From NCBI GenBank assembly GCA_030425705.1, contig JAUHZU010000003.1, positions 372,001 through 436,000 of the forward strand: a DNA stretch of 64,000 bases. Direction: 5' to 3'. The first letter of the stretch is position 1. Every line of letters starts with the position of its first letter. Below, piece by piece: positions 41,312 through 49,916 of this stretch. A program made the translations under genes and the position numbers. The DNA is from Phycisphaerae bacterium. Lineage in GTDB: Bacteria > Planctomycetota > Phycisphaerae > Phycisphaerales > Phycisphaeraceae. The notes under the pieces are model-generated. The model worked only from the letters and a program-made list of their open reading frames with translations, did no database searches and was not told where the DNA came from.

Positions 41312-42319
41312 ATGCAGACGCCTGAGATCCGGCCGATCCCCGCCGAAACAACCCACGACCTGCGGCACCGCGTCCTCCGCCCGCACCAGCCCCTCGCCGA
41401 GATGGCCTACCCCGGCGACGACGACCCCGGCACGTTCCACCTCGGCGCGTTCCCGACGGCGGGTGTCGGCAGCGCGGCGCCGGTCGGCATCGTCTCGATG
41501 TACGCAGAGCCGATGCCCAAGGCCCCACGTGCCGGCGACCTACGGCTGCGCGGCATGGCCGTCGAACCGGGCCGGCAGGGCCAGGGGCTCGGGGCCGCGC
41601 TGGTCGCCGCGGCGCTCAAGGCGGCCCGGGAGGCGGGGGGGCGGCGGGTCTGGTGCAACGCCCGGACCTCCGCCGCGGGGTTCTATTCTCGATTGGGATT
41701 CACCGTCACCGGCGAACCATTCGACCTCCCCGGCATCGGCGAGCACTACGTCATGTGGATCGGCATGAATCAGTCACACCCCGACTTCCTGATCCTCGGA
41801 TACTCCGAAACAGCGATGCTGCTGGCGAAAGAAGGTCTTTCGTCGTTTGGCGGGTTCGTCTCAATCCGTGGACAGCGGGACCCATATCTCCAAGCCGACA
41901 TCGGTCCTCGCCTCGATTTGTCGTTTGATGACACCCCGCCGATCGACGAGAGCGATGAGATTGGGCGGTACCGTGCAAGAGAGCTACGTCGTAAGGCGGC
42001 AGATGTTGGATTACTGCTACGGCCTCCATCAGTAGGCGATGTTGAAGCAATCATCGATTTTTCCGAGCGATTGCAGTCTGTACAACAGCCTATATTGTTT
42101 CAGTGTTTCGCGGGCATCAGCCGTTCCGCAGGGGCAGCGTTGGTTGCATTGTCGCGATGGCATGGGCCCGGAAACGAGTCGCTCTCGGTACAGACCGTTC
42201 TCGATGCCCGTCCGGCGGCACAGCCACACATGGGGCTGGTGCGGCTGGCCGACGCGGCGTTATCACGCAACGGCCGATTGGTAGCTGAGGTCGAACGGGT
42301 ACAAAAGGAACGCCTGTAA
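41312..42319 (+). CDS. GNAT acetyltransferase fused to a tyrosine/dual-specificity-phosphatase-like domain
   Basis: 335 aa. Residues ~5-150 are a GNAT domain: MAVEPGRQGQGLGAALVAAA (the acetyl-CoA loop, RxGxG-like QGQGLG) and SAAGFYSRLGFT. Residues ~155-325 are a separate domain with an HCx5R-type loop, QCFAGISRSAG (C~270, R~276), as in Cys-dependent protein phosphatases, preceded by IDFSERL. The two halves are joined in one frame with no stop. The GNAT part is strongly C/G-ending; the second part uses noticeably more A/T-ending codons, which points to a recent fusion. Activity of each half is predicted from motifs only. An in-frame ATG at 41243 would add 23 residues. Confidence 0.8.
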   Translation: MQTPEIRPIPAETTHDLRHRVLRPHQPLAEMAYPGDDDPGTFHLGAFPTAGVGSAAPVGIVSMYAEPMPKAPRAGDLRLRGMAVEPGRQGQGLGAALVAAALKAAREAGGRRVWCNARTSAAGFYSRLGFTVTGEPFDLPGIGEHYVMWIGMNQSHPDFLILGYSETAMLLAKEGLSSFGGFVSIRGQRDPYLQADIGPRLDLSFDDTPPIDESDEIGRYRARELRRKAADVGLLLRPPSVGDVEAIIDFSERLQSVQQPILFQCFAGISRSAGAALVALSRWHGPGNESLSVQTVLDARPAAQPHMGLVRLADAALSRNGRLVAEVERVQKERL

Positions 42320-42387
42320 GCGGGCTGGACTTCGATAGACTATCGTGCTTCGATCCAACTATCTCCCGCTACAAAGGAACCCCACCC

Positions 42388-43215
42388 ATGGGCCTGTTGA
42401 CCGGCAAGAAAGGCATCGTCTTCGGCATCGCCAACGAACGCAGCTACGCCTACTTCATCGCCAAGTCCCTCGTCGAGCAGGGGGCCGAGGTCGGCTTTAC
42501 CTACCTGCCCATGGGCAAGATGGAGCACCGCGTCGCCAAGGCCGTGCAGACCCTCGGCGTGAACGACCCGTGGCTGGTCGCCTGCGATGCGAACGACGAC
42601 GCCTCGCTCGACAGCGTCTTCAGCCAGTGGGACAAGGACCACGGCACGCTGGATTTCGTCGTCCACTCGATCGCCTTTGCCGACAAGGACTACCTCAAGC
42701 CCGACACGTTCCATACGACCCCGCGTGAGGTCTACCGCAACGCCGTCGACACCAGCGCGTACACCCTGCTCGCCATGGCCCAGCGGGCGCTGCCGATCAT
42801 GCAGAAGACCGACGCCAACAAGACCGAGCCCGGCGGGTCGATGGTCAACCTCTCCTACTACGGCGGCGAGAAAGTCACGCCCGGCTACAACGTCATGGGC
42901 ATCGCCAAGGCCTGCCTCGAACACACCACCCGCTACCTCGCCTACGAGCTGGGCCGGCCCGACCGCAACGTCCGGGTCAACTGCATCTCCGCGGGCCCGT
43001 TCAAGACCCTCGCCGGCGCAGGCGTCGGCGGGATGGACAAGATGATCGCCTACCAGGAATACGCCGCGTCCATGAAACGCTGCAACACCGGCGAAGAGGT
43101 CGGCGACACCGCCGCCTACCTGCTCAGCGACCTGTCGTCCGGCGTCACCGGCGAGACCATCCACGTCGACTGCGGCTTCAGCGTTGTCGGCGTCCCGCCC
43201 CACAAAGACGACTGA
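42388..43215 (+). CDS. fabI: Enoyl-[acyl-carrier-protein] reductase (NADH), FabI
   Basis: Reduces the trans-2-enoyl-ACP at the end of each fatty-acid elongation cycle; 275 aa, standard. The Rossmann opening (KKGIVFGIANERSYAY) has the FabI-type GxxxxxSxA spacing. The catalytic pair is in SYYGGEKVTPGYNVMGIAK (Y-x6-K at about residues 170-177). The C-terminal RVNCISAGPFKTLAGAGVGG is the substrate-binding loop. Ribosome site AAAGGA lies at about 42373. A T-rich hairpin follows, so it is probably monocistronic. FabI is the target of triclosan-type inhibitors in other bacteria. Confidence 0.95.
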   Translation: MGLLTGKKGIVFGIANERSYAYFIAKSLVEQGAEVGFTYLPMGKMEHRVAKAVQTLGVNDPWLVACDANDDASLDSVFSQWDKDHGTLDFVVHSIAFADKDYLKPDTFHTTPREVYRNAVDTSAYTLLAMAQRALPIMQKTDANKTEPGGSMVNLSYYGGEKVTPGYNVMGIAKACLEHTTRYLAYELGRPDRNVRVNCISAGPFKTLAGAGVGGMDKMIAYQEYAASMKRCNTGEEVGDTAAYLLSDLSSGVTGETIHVDCGFSVVGVPPHKDD

Positions 43216-43247
43216 GCCCATCGTCACAAGAACCAGGATGAACAGCA

Positions 43248-43274
43248 GCCGCGTCACACGCGGCGGTTTTCTTT
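43248..43274 (+). terminator. Rho-independent terminator of fabI
   Basis: GCCGCGT (43248-43254) pairs perfectly with ACGCGGC (43258-43264), loop CAC, then GGTTTTCTTT. Confidence 0.7.
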
Positions 43275-43292
43275 GGCTGGTACATCTCCCGC

Positions 43293-44240
43293 TTAAGCTC
43301 CCGCCGCCTCGCGCTTGAGGACGCGCAACGTTACCGGCAGGGCGAACTTCACGTCCTCCTCCACCAGCGTGGATTCATCGACCGTGCCGTCGTACCGCTC
43401 GACCAGCGCCTGGATAATCGCCTGCACCAGATCGTCCGGGGCGGATGCGCCGGCGGTGATGAGCACCGTGCCGACGCCCTCGAACCATTCGTCGCTTAGC
43501 TCGCTCACATCGTCCAGCAGCTTCGCCGGCGTCCCGTCGGTCGCGCTGATCTCGGTCAGGCGGACGGAGTTGCTGCTGTTGGTGCTGCCAACGACGAGCG
43601 TTAGATCCGCTTCCGTCGCCAGAGCACGCACCGCGTGCTGCCGGTTGGTCGTCGCGTAGCAGATGTCTTCCTTGGGCGGCCGTTTGCAGTGCGGGTACTT
43701 CTTCTTGATCGCATCAATGATGAGGTTCGCGTCGTCGATGCTCAGGGTCGTCTGGGTCAGGTACACCAGCTCGTCGTCCTCGGTAAAGGCCGTGGCCTCG
43801 ACGTCGGCGGGCGACTCGACGATGGTGATCGCTTCGGGCGCCTCGCCGAAAGTGCCCTCGACCTCGTCGTGCCCGGCGTGGCCGATGAGCAGGATCTTGC
43901 AGCCCTGCTTCGCGTATCGGCGGGCCTCGACGTGGACCTTCGTGACCAGCGGGCAGGTCGCGTCGATCATGCGGAGGTTGCGCTGCCGCGCACGCTCGCG
44001 CACGGCCGGGCTGATGCCGTGCGCGCTGAAGACGACGGTCTGCCCCTCGGGCACCTCGTCGATCGAGTCGACAAAGTGGACACCCTGGTTGACGAAGCGG
44101 TCGACGACGTGCTTGTTGTGCACGATCTCGTGGTAGACCCACAACGGCGGGCCGATCAGCTCGATCAGCTCCTGCACGGTATCGATAGCCATGTTGACGC
44201 CGGCACAGAAGCCGCGGGGGTTGGCGAGGATGATCTTCAT
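43293..44240 (-). CDS. ispH: 4-hydroxy-3-methylbut-2-enyl diphosphate reductase (IspH/LytB)
   Basis: [4Fe-4S] enzyme producing IPP and DMAPP from HMBPP, the last MEP-pathway step; 315 aa. Cluster ligands are in PRGFCAGVNMAID (Cys 12), DATCPLVTKVH (about 96) and a third Cys at the expected site near residue 194 (KEDICYATTNRQ). The substrate motif VVGSTNSSNSVRL is at about 215-227. It overlaps the end of the upstream glycosyltransferase gene by 4 bp (ATGA), so the two are co-translated. A TACAAT 9 nt before the ATG could be an internal -10. Confidence 0.95.
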   Translation of the reverse strand: MKIILANPRGFCAGVNMAIDTVQELIELIGPPLWVYHEIVHNKHVVDRFVNQGVHFVDSIDEVPEGQTVVFSAHGISPAVRERARQRNLRMIDATCPLVTKVHVEARRYAKQGCKILLIGHAGHDEVEGTFGEAPEAITIVESPADVEATAFTEDDELVYLTQTTLSIDDANLIIDAIKKKYPHCKRPPKEDICYATTNRQHAVRALATEADLTLVVGSTNSSNSVRLTEISATDGTPAKLLDDVSELSDEWFEGVGTVLITAGASAPDDLVQAIIQALVERYDGTVDESTLVEEDVKFALPVTLRVLKREAAGA

Positions 44241-45139
44241 GTCACCGGCATTGTATCGCCCAGCAGCCCGCCGACCGCGTCACAAACGGGCTCAACCCCC
44301 AGCCAGTCCATCGTCCCCGGCCCGTCCGGCGGGGCGAGCACCCGTACCCGCGGGCCGACCGGCGACCACCTGGCCGGGTCCGTCGGTCCGAACAACGCCA
44401 GCGTCGGCAGCCCGAGCTGCGCCGCCAGGTGTGTCGGCCCGGCGTCGTTGCCGATGTAGCACGACCCACCCGTGATCACCGGCAGCAGCTCCAGCGCTGA
44501 ACGGCAGCACACCGCGCCCCAGTCGTCCCGCCAACGTGCCAGCCGCTCCTCCGGCCAACGCGCCTGCTCCACCTCGCCGAGCACGGGCCGCACCATGTGC
44601 CCCTGTTCACGCAGCGCGGCGATCAGCGCCTCATACCGCTCGGCCGGCCAACACTTCGCCAGCCCACCGCTGCCGGGGTGGACCAGCACCGGGCCCTCGG
44701 CATCACCCCCCGCAGTCACACGCGAATCGGCCAGATCGACGCCCTGCCGCGCGAGTTGTTCGTGGTGCCAGGCCGTGACATGCCCCTTCCAGCCGCTCGA
44801 CGGCCGGGGATCGACGAAGCAGCACAACGCGTCCGCAGCGAAGCGTTTGACATTCGCGGCCCAGGCGTCGCGACCCGTGCTGATGAAGCTGATGACCCGG
44901 TCGGCCTGCGCAAACAGGTCGCCGACCGCGGGGCTGACGTGAGAGGGCCCGCCCTCCGCGTGCAGCCGGACAAACTCGAACATCTCGATGTCCATCGCAG
45001 ATACCGCCGGCAGCACCCGCGCCGCGAGGTTGGCCCGTGACCACGGCGCGACCACCGTCACCGACCCGCCCAGCCCGCGCAGCAGCGGGAACGTCAGCAC
45101 AAAGTCGCCCAGCGCCGCCTCGTGGAACAAAAGGTCCAT
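44237..45139 (-). CDS. Glycosyltransferase family 9 (heptosyltransferase-like)
   Basis: 300 aa. GT9/GT-B fold. The donor-binding block IGNDAGPTHLAAQLGLPTLA (about residues 230-249) followed by LFGPTDPARWSPVG is the heptosyltransferase signature. The N-terminus (LLFHEAALGDFVLTFPLLRG) also fits, with its aspartate in LGDF-VLTFP. It probably adds a sugar to lipopolysaccharide core or another surface glycan. It shares a transcript with ispH. A -10 hexamer lies 6 nt before its start. Confidence 0.85.
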   Translation of the reverse strand: MDLLFHEAALGDFVLTFPLLRGLGGSVTVVAPWSRANLAARVLPAVSAMDIEMFEFVRLHAEGGPSHVSPAVGDLFAQADRVISFISTGRDAWAANVKRFAADALCCFVDPRPSSGWKGHVTAWHHEQLARQGVDLADSRVTAGGDAEGPVLVHPGSGGLAKCWPAERYEALIAALREQGHMVRPVLGEVEQARWPEERLARWRDDWGAVCCRSALELLPVITGGSCYIGNDAGPTHLAAQLGLPTLALFGPTDPARWSPVGPRVRVLAPPDGPGTMDWLGVEPVCDAVGGLLGDTMPVT

Positions 45140-45145
45140 GGCAAG

Positions 45146-45151
45146 AGGATA
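45146..45151 (-). promoter_or_regulatory. -10 element of the GT9-ispH unit, predicted leaderless
   Basis: On the minus strand TATCCT lies exactly 6 nt before the ATG at 45139. Confidence 0.5.
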
Positions 45152-45340
45152 CCGCGCACCGGGCTCGGATCGGCCGTCTGCTGCGCCGGGTATGCCGGTC
45201 GTGACGACCGATAAATCCGCCGCTGACTGTTATGGGGAGGGGGCCTCAAGCGCCGTGCTTGTAGGTCCGATTTGATTGAGGCAGGGTGGCCCGGCATGGG
45301 CCGCCACGGTTCAGGGAGCGGAGAGAGAGGAACGATCCAC

Positions 45341-46219
45341 ATGGGCAAGGGTAGAGTGAAGTCCGACCTGGAGGTCTATCTCAAGCAGATCGACGAGAGC
45401 CCGCTGCTCACCCGCGAGGAGGAGGGCACGCTCTGCCGCAAGATCCGCGACGAGGGGTGCATGGCCTCCCGCGAGCACATGATCCGGTCCAACCTCCGGC
45501 TGGTCGTGTCGATCGCCAAACGCTACATGAACCGCGGGCTGCCGCTGCAGGACCTCATCGAGGAAGGCAACATCGGCCTGCTCAAGGCGGTCGAGAACTT
45601 CGACCCCGAGTACGGCGCTCGCTTCTCGACCTACGGGACGTGGTGGATCAAGCAGGGCATCAAGCGGGCGCTCATCAACGCCGTCCAGCCGATCCACATC
45701 CCCGCGTACATGGTCGAGCTGATCGCCAAGTGGAAGCGCGCCTCACGCGACCTCGAGGAAGAGCTGGGGCGGATGCCCAACATCAAGGAACTGGCCGAGC
45801 GCATGGACCTGCCCGAGAAGAAGGTCCGCATCATCAAGAAGGCCGTCCGCGCCTGTCAGCGCCCCCGCCAGGAGGCGACCGGCGATAACGACGGCCCGAC
45901 GCTGAACGACATTATCAAGGACGACCGCACCGCCATGCCCGAGGACAACATCCTGCTGCAGGACGACCTGCAGACCATCGGCATGCTGCTGGACGTCATC
46001 GACGACCGCGAGGCCACGATCCTCCGCCTCCGCTACGGGCTCGAGGGCAACGAGCCGCTTACGCTCAAGGAAATCGGCAAGCACGTCGGGCTCACCCGGG
46101 AGCGGGTCCGGCAGATCGAGATCGAGGCGTTGCGCAAGCTCAACACCCGCATGAACTCCGACCGGCCGCTGGCCTCGGTGCGTGCGAAGCTGGATGCCGA
46201 ACGCCGACGCGCCAGCTAG
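45341..46219 (+). CDS. RNA polymerase sigma-70 factor, RpoD/SigA type
   Basis: 292 aa. Region 1.2 (LEVYLKQIDESPLLTREEE), region 2 (NLRLVVSIAKRYMNRGLPLQ, then FSTYGTWWIKQGIKRAL for the -10-binding helix), region 3 (LGRMPNIKELAERMD) and region 4 with the helix-turn-helix LTLKEIGKHVGLTRERVRQI. It lacks the long region 1.1 and non-conserved insert of a full primary RpoD, so it could be the primary factor of a planctomycete in short form or a group 2 paralogue. The start MGKGRVKSD at 45341 has AGGAA just upstream. Followed by a hairpin. Confidence 0.9.
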   Translation: MGKGRVKSDLEVYLKQIDESPLLTREEEGTLCRKIRDEGCMASREHMIRSNLRLVVSIAKRYMNRGLPLQDLIEEGNIGLLKAVENFDPEYGARFSTYGTWWIKQGIKRALINAVQPIHIPAYMVELIAKWKRASRDLEEELGRMPNIKELAERMDLPEKKVRIIKKAVRACQRPRQEATGDNDGPTLNDIIKDDRTAMPEDNILLQDDLQTIGMLLDVIDDREATILRLRYGLEGNEPLTLKEIGKHVGLTRERVRQIEIEALRKLNTRMNSDRPLASVRAKLDAERRRAS

Positions 46220-46250
46220 CCGGCCCAACACAACCGATTCGACTCCACGG

Positions 46251-46280
46251 CAGCGTGCCCCTCCCCGGGCACGCTGTTGT
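46251..46280 (+). terminator. Terminator-like hairpin after the sigma-70 gene
   Basis: CAGCGTGCCC (46251-46260) and GGGCACGCTG (46267-46276) form a perfect 10-bp stem, loop CTCCCC. The T-run is weak (TTGT). Confidence 0.6.
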
Positions 46281-46322
46281 GCTGGATCGATGCACGCGAT
46301 GGACTCCGTGTGCGAGCCCCGG

Positions 46323-47834
46323 CTAGACCGCTGCGGGGTCGGCGGGCACCCGTGTGGTTTCCCGCTCTGCTTGTACGACAGCGTCCGGGACGGTCGACGC
46401 GGCATCCGGCTTCATGTCGAGCTGGACGAGCAGGATGTCGTCCTGGCGCTCGCCGGTCGTCATCTCGGCAAGCGACCGCATCAGACGCTCGGTCTTCAGC
46501 CCGCCCGACGCCGACAACGCACCGACACGCTCGGCCAGGCCGTTGATCCCGAGCATCCCGCCGCCGGCCAGGGGGAGTTCTGAAGCGCCGTCGGTGTAGG
46601 CGATGATGCTGATGTTCTCGGAGAGCGGCAGCTCCCGCACACCGGGGTGGAAGCTCTCGGGTTCTAGCGCGCCGAGGATGCACGCGGTGGACTCCAGCGC
46701 GGGCTCGCAGTGCCCTTCGCCCACGAGGAACGCCGGAGGATGGCCGGCCGACGACCAGACGACGCGTTGCTCGGCGAGGTCCAGCCGCATGACCACCGCG
46801 GTGGCGAAGACGCTCAGGCCCGAAAAACTCTCGTGCATGTAGCGGTTGAGTTCGGCGATAAGCTCGCCGGGGTCCGGGAGCCTGCCGCTCTGGGTCTGCC
46901 GTTTGAGCAGTGCGTGCAGGTGGTTCGCGGTGAGGGTCGCGGACAGCCCGTGTCCGGTGACATCAATGACCGCGCAGAGCAGGGAGGCCGGGCGTCCATC
47001 ACCATCCATCGTCAGGCAGGCGTGCAGGTAGTCCCCGCCGAGCTGCGACATCGGCTGGTAGTAGTAATCCAGCCGCAGTTGGCCGTCGGCGATGGGGGCG
47101 GGGAAGAAGCTCTCGTGCAGGGCGCGGGCCTGCTCGACCTCGCGGGTGGCGTACCGGTAGGCGTCGCGGAACGACCGGAACTGGAATTTGCGATGGAACC
47201 GGGCCTGCTTGACCCAGCAGACCGTCACGCCCGGCAGGCCGATCAGCCAGAGCACGATCAGGTCGCCGATCCGGTTCCCGATCGACTCGGATGAGAACAA
47301 CGCGATGATGATGGTGTGCACGAACAAGAGCGGCAACAGCGGGCGGACCGCTTCGCGTACGGACCACGGGATGATGATCGCCGCGAACAGGTGGCTGATA
47401 AACAGCGAGGTCTGGGCCTGCAGGTGGCCGGCCCCGATCGCGTGCCCCGGGTCGTTGGACAGCCCGATGAGGAACAGGTGGACCATCTCCAGCAGGTGTG
47501 TGCCGACAAAGAGCCCGTAGATCAGGCGGATGGTCTGTGCGCGGTCGGGCTTGTTCCGACGGACCCAGTAGATCGCCCAGACAAACACACCGATGACCAC
47601 GCCCAGGGTGAGGATCTGCGAGGCCCAGAACAGGGGGGTATTCAGGGCCGGCTGGTCCGTCACGTCAAACACCGCGCCGAACGCCAGCATCACGAGGGTC
47701 AGCACACTCGTCAGCAGGCCCAGGCCGTTGATCGCGATGCTGATCCAGGCGTAGACCACAAACCGCCTGCGAAGCCAGCGCAGCCGCTCCGCGTCGTAGG
47801 CCCGGTCCATTTCTTTCGGGGTCGTGAAGACCAT
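46323..47834 (-). CDS. Membrane SpoIIE/PP2C-family phosphatase
   Basis: 503 aa. N-terminal half (residues ~25-225) has six or so membrane segments; the C-terminal half is a SpoIIE phosphatase with the blocks QLGGDYLHACLT (Asp about 281), CAVIDVTGHGLSATL (about 296-310), VVWSSAGHPPAFL and IIAYTDGASELP. The linker (REVEQARALHESFFP) matches the usual pre-catalytic helix of RsbU-type phosphatases. It is likely to relay a membrane signal to a partner-switching module. This is the second SpoIIE-type gene in the window (the other is soluble, at 2.3 kb). A -10 hexamer precedes its ATG by 6 nt; an in-frame start at 47852 would lie upstream of that hexamer. Confidence 0.85.
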   Translation of the reverse strand: MVFTTPKEMDRAYDAERLRWLRRRFVVYAWISIAINGLGLLTSVLTLVMLAFGAVFDVTDQPALNTPLFWASQILTLGVVIGVFVWAIYWVRRNKPDRAQTIRLIYGLFVGTHLLEMVHLFLIGLSNDPGHAIGAGHLQAQTSLFISHLFAAIIIPWSVREAVRPLLPLLFVHTIIIALFSSESIGNRIGDLIVLWLIGLPGVTVCWVKQARFHRKFQFRSFRDAYRYATREVEQARALHESFFPAPIADGQLRLDYYYQPMSQLGGDYLHACLTMDGDGRPASLLCAVIDVTGHGLSATLTANHLHALLKRQTQSGRLPDPGELIAELNRYMHESFSGLSVFATAVVMRLDLAEQRVVWSSAGHPPAFLVGEGHCEPALESTACILGALEPESFHPGVRELPLSENISIIAYTDGASELPLAGGGMLGINGLAERVGALSASGGLKTERLMRSLAEMTTGERQDDILLVQLDMKPDAASTVPDAVVQAERETTRVPADPAAV

Positions 47835-47840
47835 GGCGGC

Positions 47841-47846
47841 AGTATA
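47841..47846 (-). promoter_or_regulatory. -10 element of the membrane phosphatase gene, predicted leaderless
   Basis: On the minus strand TATACT lies exactly 6 nt before the ATG at 47834. Confidence 0.6.
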
Positions 47847-47867
47847 TCCCACCGCGGTGCCGGGTCG

Positions 47868-48620
47868 TTACCGGTCGACACCCCACAACTCCGCGAGCAG
47901 AGCGTGGCACCGCGGGTCGTACTCCTTGAGTTCGCCTTCCACAAACGGATAGAAGTCGTTCCGCCCGAAGAAGGCCTCCGTCGCCTCGGCGAAGTACTCC
48001 TTGTGATCCGTCAACGCGTAGTGCCGCACGGTCCGCCCGTCGATGAAGAGCACCTGCTCGTAGAGCCCCTCGTCCTTCGCCCGTTCAAAACAATCGATCA
48101 CGCCGGGGTGCTCAAAGCCCAGGTGCTGGTGGTGGTAGGCGTGGGCCAGCTCGTGGAGCAGGACGTACGGCTGGTTCCGCTCGGTGTATCGCAGGAAGTC
48201 GCGGGCGTTGCCGATCTCGATGCACCGGGCTTTCTCGGGAAGGTAGCCGTTGTTCTCCAGCCAGCCGCGGCTGGGGTGGTAGCACGCCGAGCCGCCGTGG
48301 GGGTTGCGCAGCTCGACCCAGATCACAACCTCGCGCAGCGCCTCCAGCGCATCGCCCGGAAGGATACGCGTCAGGCGGAAAAGCTGGTGGTGGATCTCGC
48401 CAAAGACGTCCTTGTAGAGCGCTTCGTCCGCGAGCAGGTCGTCGTGGACCCGCAGCGTCCAGCCGAGCACCTCAACCGGCTGGTACGCCGAAGCGGGGGC
48501 GTGCGGCTCGGGAGGGGAGGCGGCCGGCTGCGCATGGGCGTGCGCGGCAGGCACGCTGTACGACACCCCACCAACGCCGATGGCGGCCAACGCGAAGAGT
48601 AGGGCCAGGAAGGTGCGCAT
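47868..48620 (-). CDS. Secreted metallopeptidase-like protein (HExxH)
   Basis: 250 aa. Signal peptide (LALLFALAAIGVGGVSYSVPAAHAHA, about 1-30). A zincin-type motif LLHELAHAYHHQ (about residues 152-163) and a downstream acidic helix DHKEYFAEATEAFFGRND, with Glu as the likely third zinc ligand and DFYP following, are those of small gluzincins of the anthrax-lethal-factor-like group. A second hint is HYALTDHKEYFAEATE, conserved in that group. The catalytic His-Glu are intact, so a secreted peptidase is likely. Substrate unknown. CGGAG precedes the ATG at 48620. Confidence 0.75.
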   Translation of the reverse strand: MRTFLALLFALAAIGVGGVSYSVPAAHAHAQPAASPPEPHAPASAYQPVEVLGWTLRVHDDLLADEALYKDVFGEIHHQLFRLTRILPGDALEALREVVIWVELRNPHGGSACYHPSRGWLENNGYLPEKARCIEIGNARDFLRYTERNQPYVLLHELAHAYHHQHLGFEHPGVIDCFERAKDEGLYEQVLFIDGRTVRHYALTDHKEYFAEATEAFFGRNDFYPFVEGELKEYDPRCHALLAELWGVDR

Positions 48621-48701
48621 CGCGTGGTCTCCGGGGATGGGTTGTGGTTGATCAGGCTGCTGGCGGCATCGTGAAACGTGACGGCCAAACAGTGTGCTGC
48701 C

Positions 48702-49817
48702 TTACTTCGCGCGCTTGTAAAACGGTGTCTTGCAGACAGCCGCATCGATCGACTTGCTGCCCATCGGGATGGTGACGGTGTCGCCCTCATTGACGCTGCC
48801 GGGCGTGACGTAGGCCATCGCGATCGGGGTCCCCAGTGTCGGGCTCGTGCAGCCGGAGGTGACTTCGCCGACCTTCGAGCCGTTCACGTGGACCTCGGCG
48901 TGCTGGCGGGGGGTGCGTTTGCCGTCGATCTTGAGCCCGATCAACTGCCTCGGGACGCCTTCCTCCTTGATCTTCTGCAGCGCGTCTTGGCCGATGAACC
49001 GCGGGATCGCGGGGCCGTCGTCGGTCTGGTCCTTGTCGAGCTTGACCGCGAAGCCGAGCCCGGCCGAGAGCGGGTCCGTGTCTTCGTCCAGCTCGTGGCC
49101 GTACAGCGGCATGCCTGCTTCGATGCGGAGCGTGTCTCGTGCGCCGAGTCCCGCGGGCTTGACGATGCCTTCACCCTTATCCTTGAGCAGCAGCTTGATC
49201 GCCATCGCTGCCATCTTCGCGCCCAGGATCACCTCGACCCCGTCTTCGCCGGTGTATCCGGTCCGCGAGATGATCATCTTCAGGATCATCAGGTTCTTCT
49301 CGCAGAACCGGTAGTTCTTCAGCGTCGGGACTTCCTTCGAGAATCCGGCGATCTTTTCCATGACCTTCGGGCCCTGGATCGCGATCATCGCGGTCTGCTC
49401 GGTCTTGTCCTCGATCTTTACGGTGTAGTCGAACTGTTCCGTCACGGAGTCCATGTGCGCGAGGATCTTCGCGCGGTTGGACGCGTTCACAACGAGCATC
49501 CAGTGTTCGGGGAACTTGTATACCAGCACATCGTCCATCACCCCGCCGCGCTCGTTGCAGACGAGCGAGTACCGTGCCTGGCCGTCGACCATGTCGCTTA
49601 CCTTGCGGGTGAGCAGGGTCTCCAGGAACTTCCGAGCGTGTCGGCCGGTGATGTTGACCCGGCCCATGTGCGAGACGTCGAAGACCGCGCCGCTGTTGCG
49701 GCACTGGTGGTGCTCGTCGATGATCGACCCGTAGTGGATCGGCATCTCCCAGCCGGCAAACTCGACGAAGCGTGCGCCCTCGTCCTGGTGGTACTTGTAG
49801 AAGGGGGTGCGTTTCAA
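48702..49817 (-). CDS. gcvT: Glycine cleavage system T protein (aminomethyltransferase)
   Basis: Transfers the methylamine carbon from H-protein to tetrahydrofolate; 371 aa. N-terminal block RTPFYKYHQDEGARFVEFAG, the folate-binding HMGRVNITG and the substrate loop RTGYTGEDGVEVI are present, and TSGCTSPTLGTPIAMAYV is the C-terminal signature. The first codon is TTG at 49817, with GGAGG 9-10 nt upstream; no ATG fits the conserved N-terminus. The other glycine-cleavage genes (gcvH, gcvP) are not in this window. It lies directly after ftsI on the same strand. Confidence 0.92.
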   Translation of the reverse strand: MKRTPFYKYHQDEGARFVEFAGWEMPIHYGSIIDEHHQCRNSGAVFDVSHMGRVNITGRHARKFLETLLTRKVSDMVDGQARYSLVCNERGGVMDDVLVYKFPEHWMLVVNASNRAKILAHMDSVTEQFDYTVKIEDKTEQTAMIAIQGPKVMEKIAGFSKEVPTLKNYRFCEKNLMILKMIISRTGYTGEDGVEVILGAKMAAMAIKLLLKDKGEGIVKPAGLGARDTLRIEAGMPLYGHELDEDTDPLSAGLGFAVKLDKDQTDDGPAIPRFIGQDALQKIKEEGVPRQLIGLKIDGKRTPRQHAEVHVNGSKVGEVTSGCTSPTLGTPIAMAYVTPGSVNEGDTVTIPMGSKSIDAAVCKTPFYKRAK

Positions 49818-49916
49818 AAGCGGGCTCCTCCCGGTGCGGGGGTGCGTGGTGGGGAGGGACAAGCTACACGGGTGGGCCGGTGCCGACAACCGCGCCGCGT
49901 CGGGGTCCGTCGCGGC

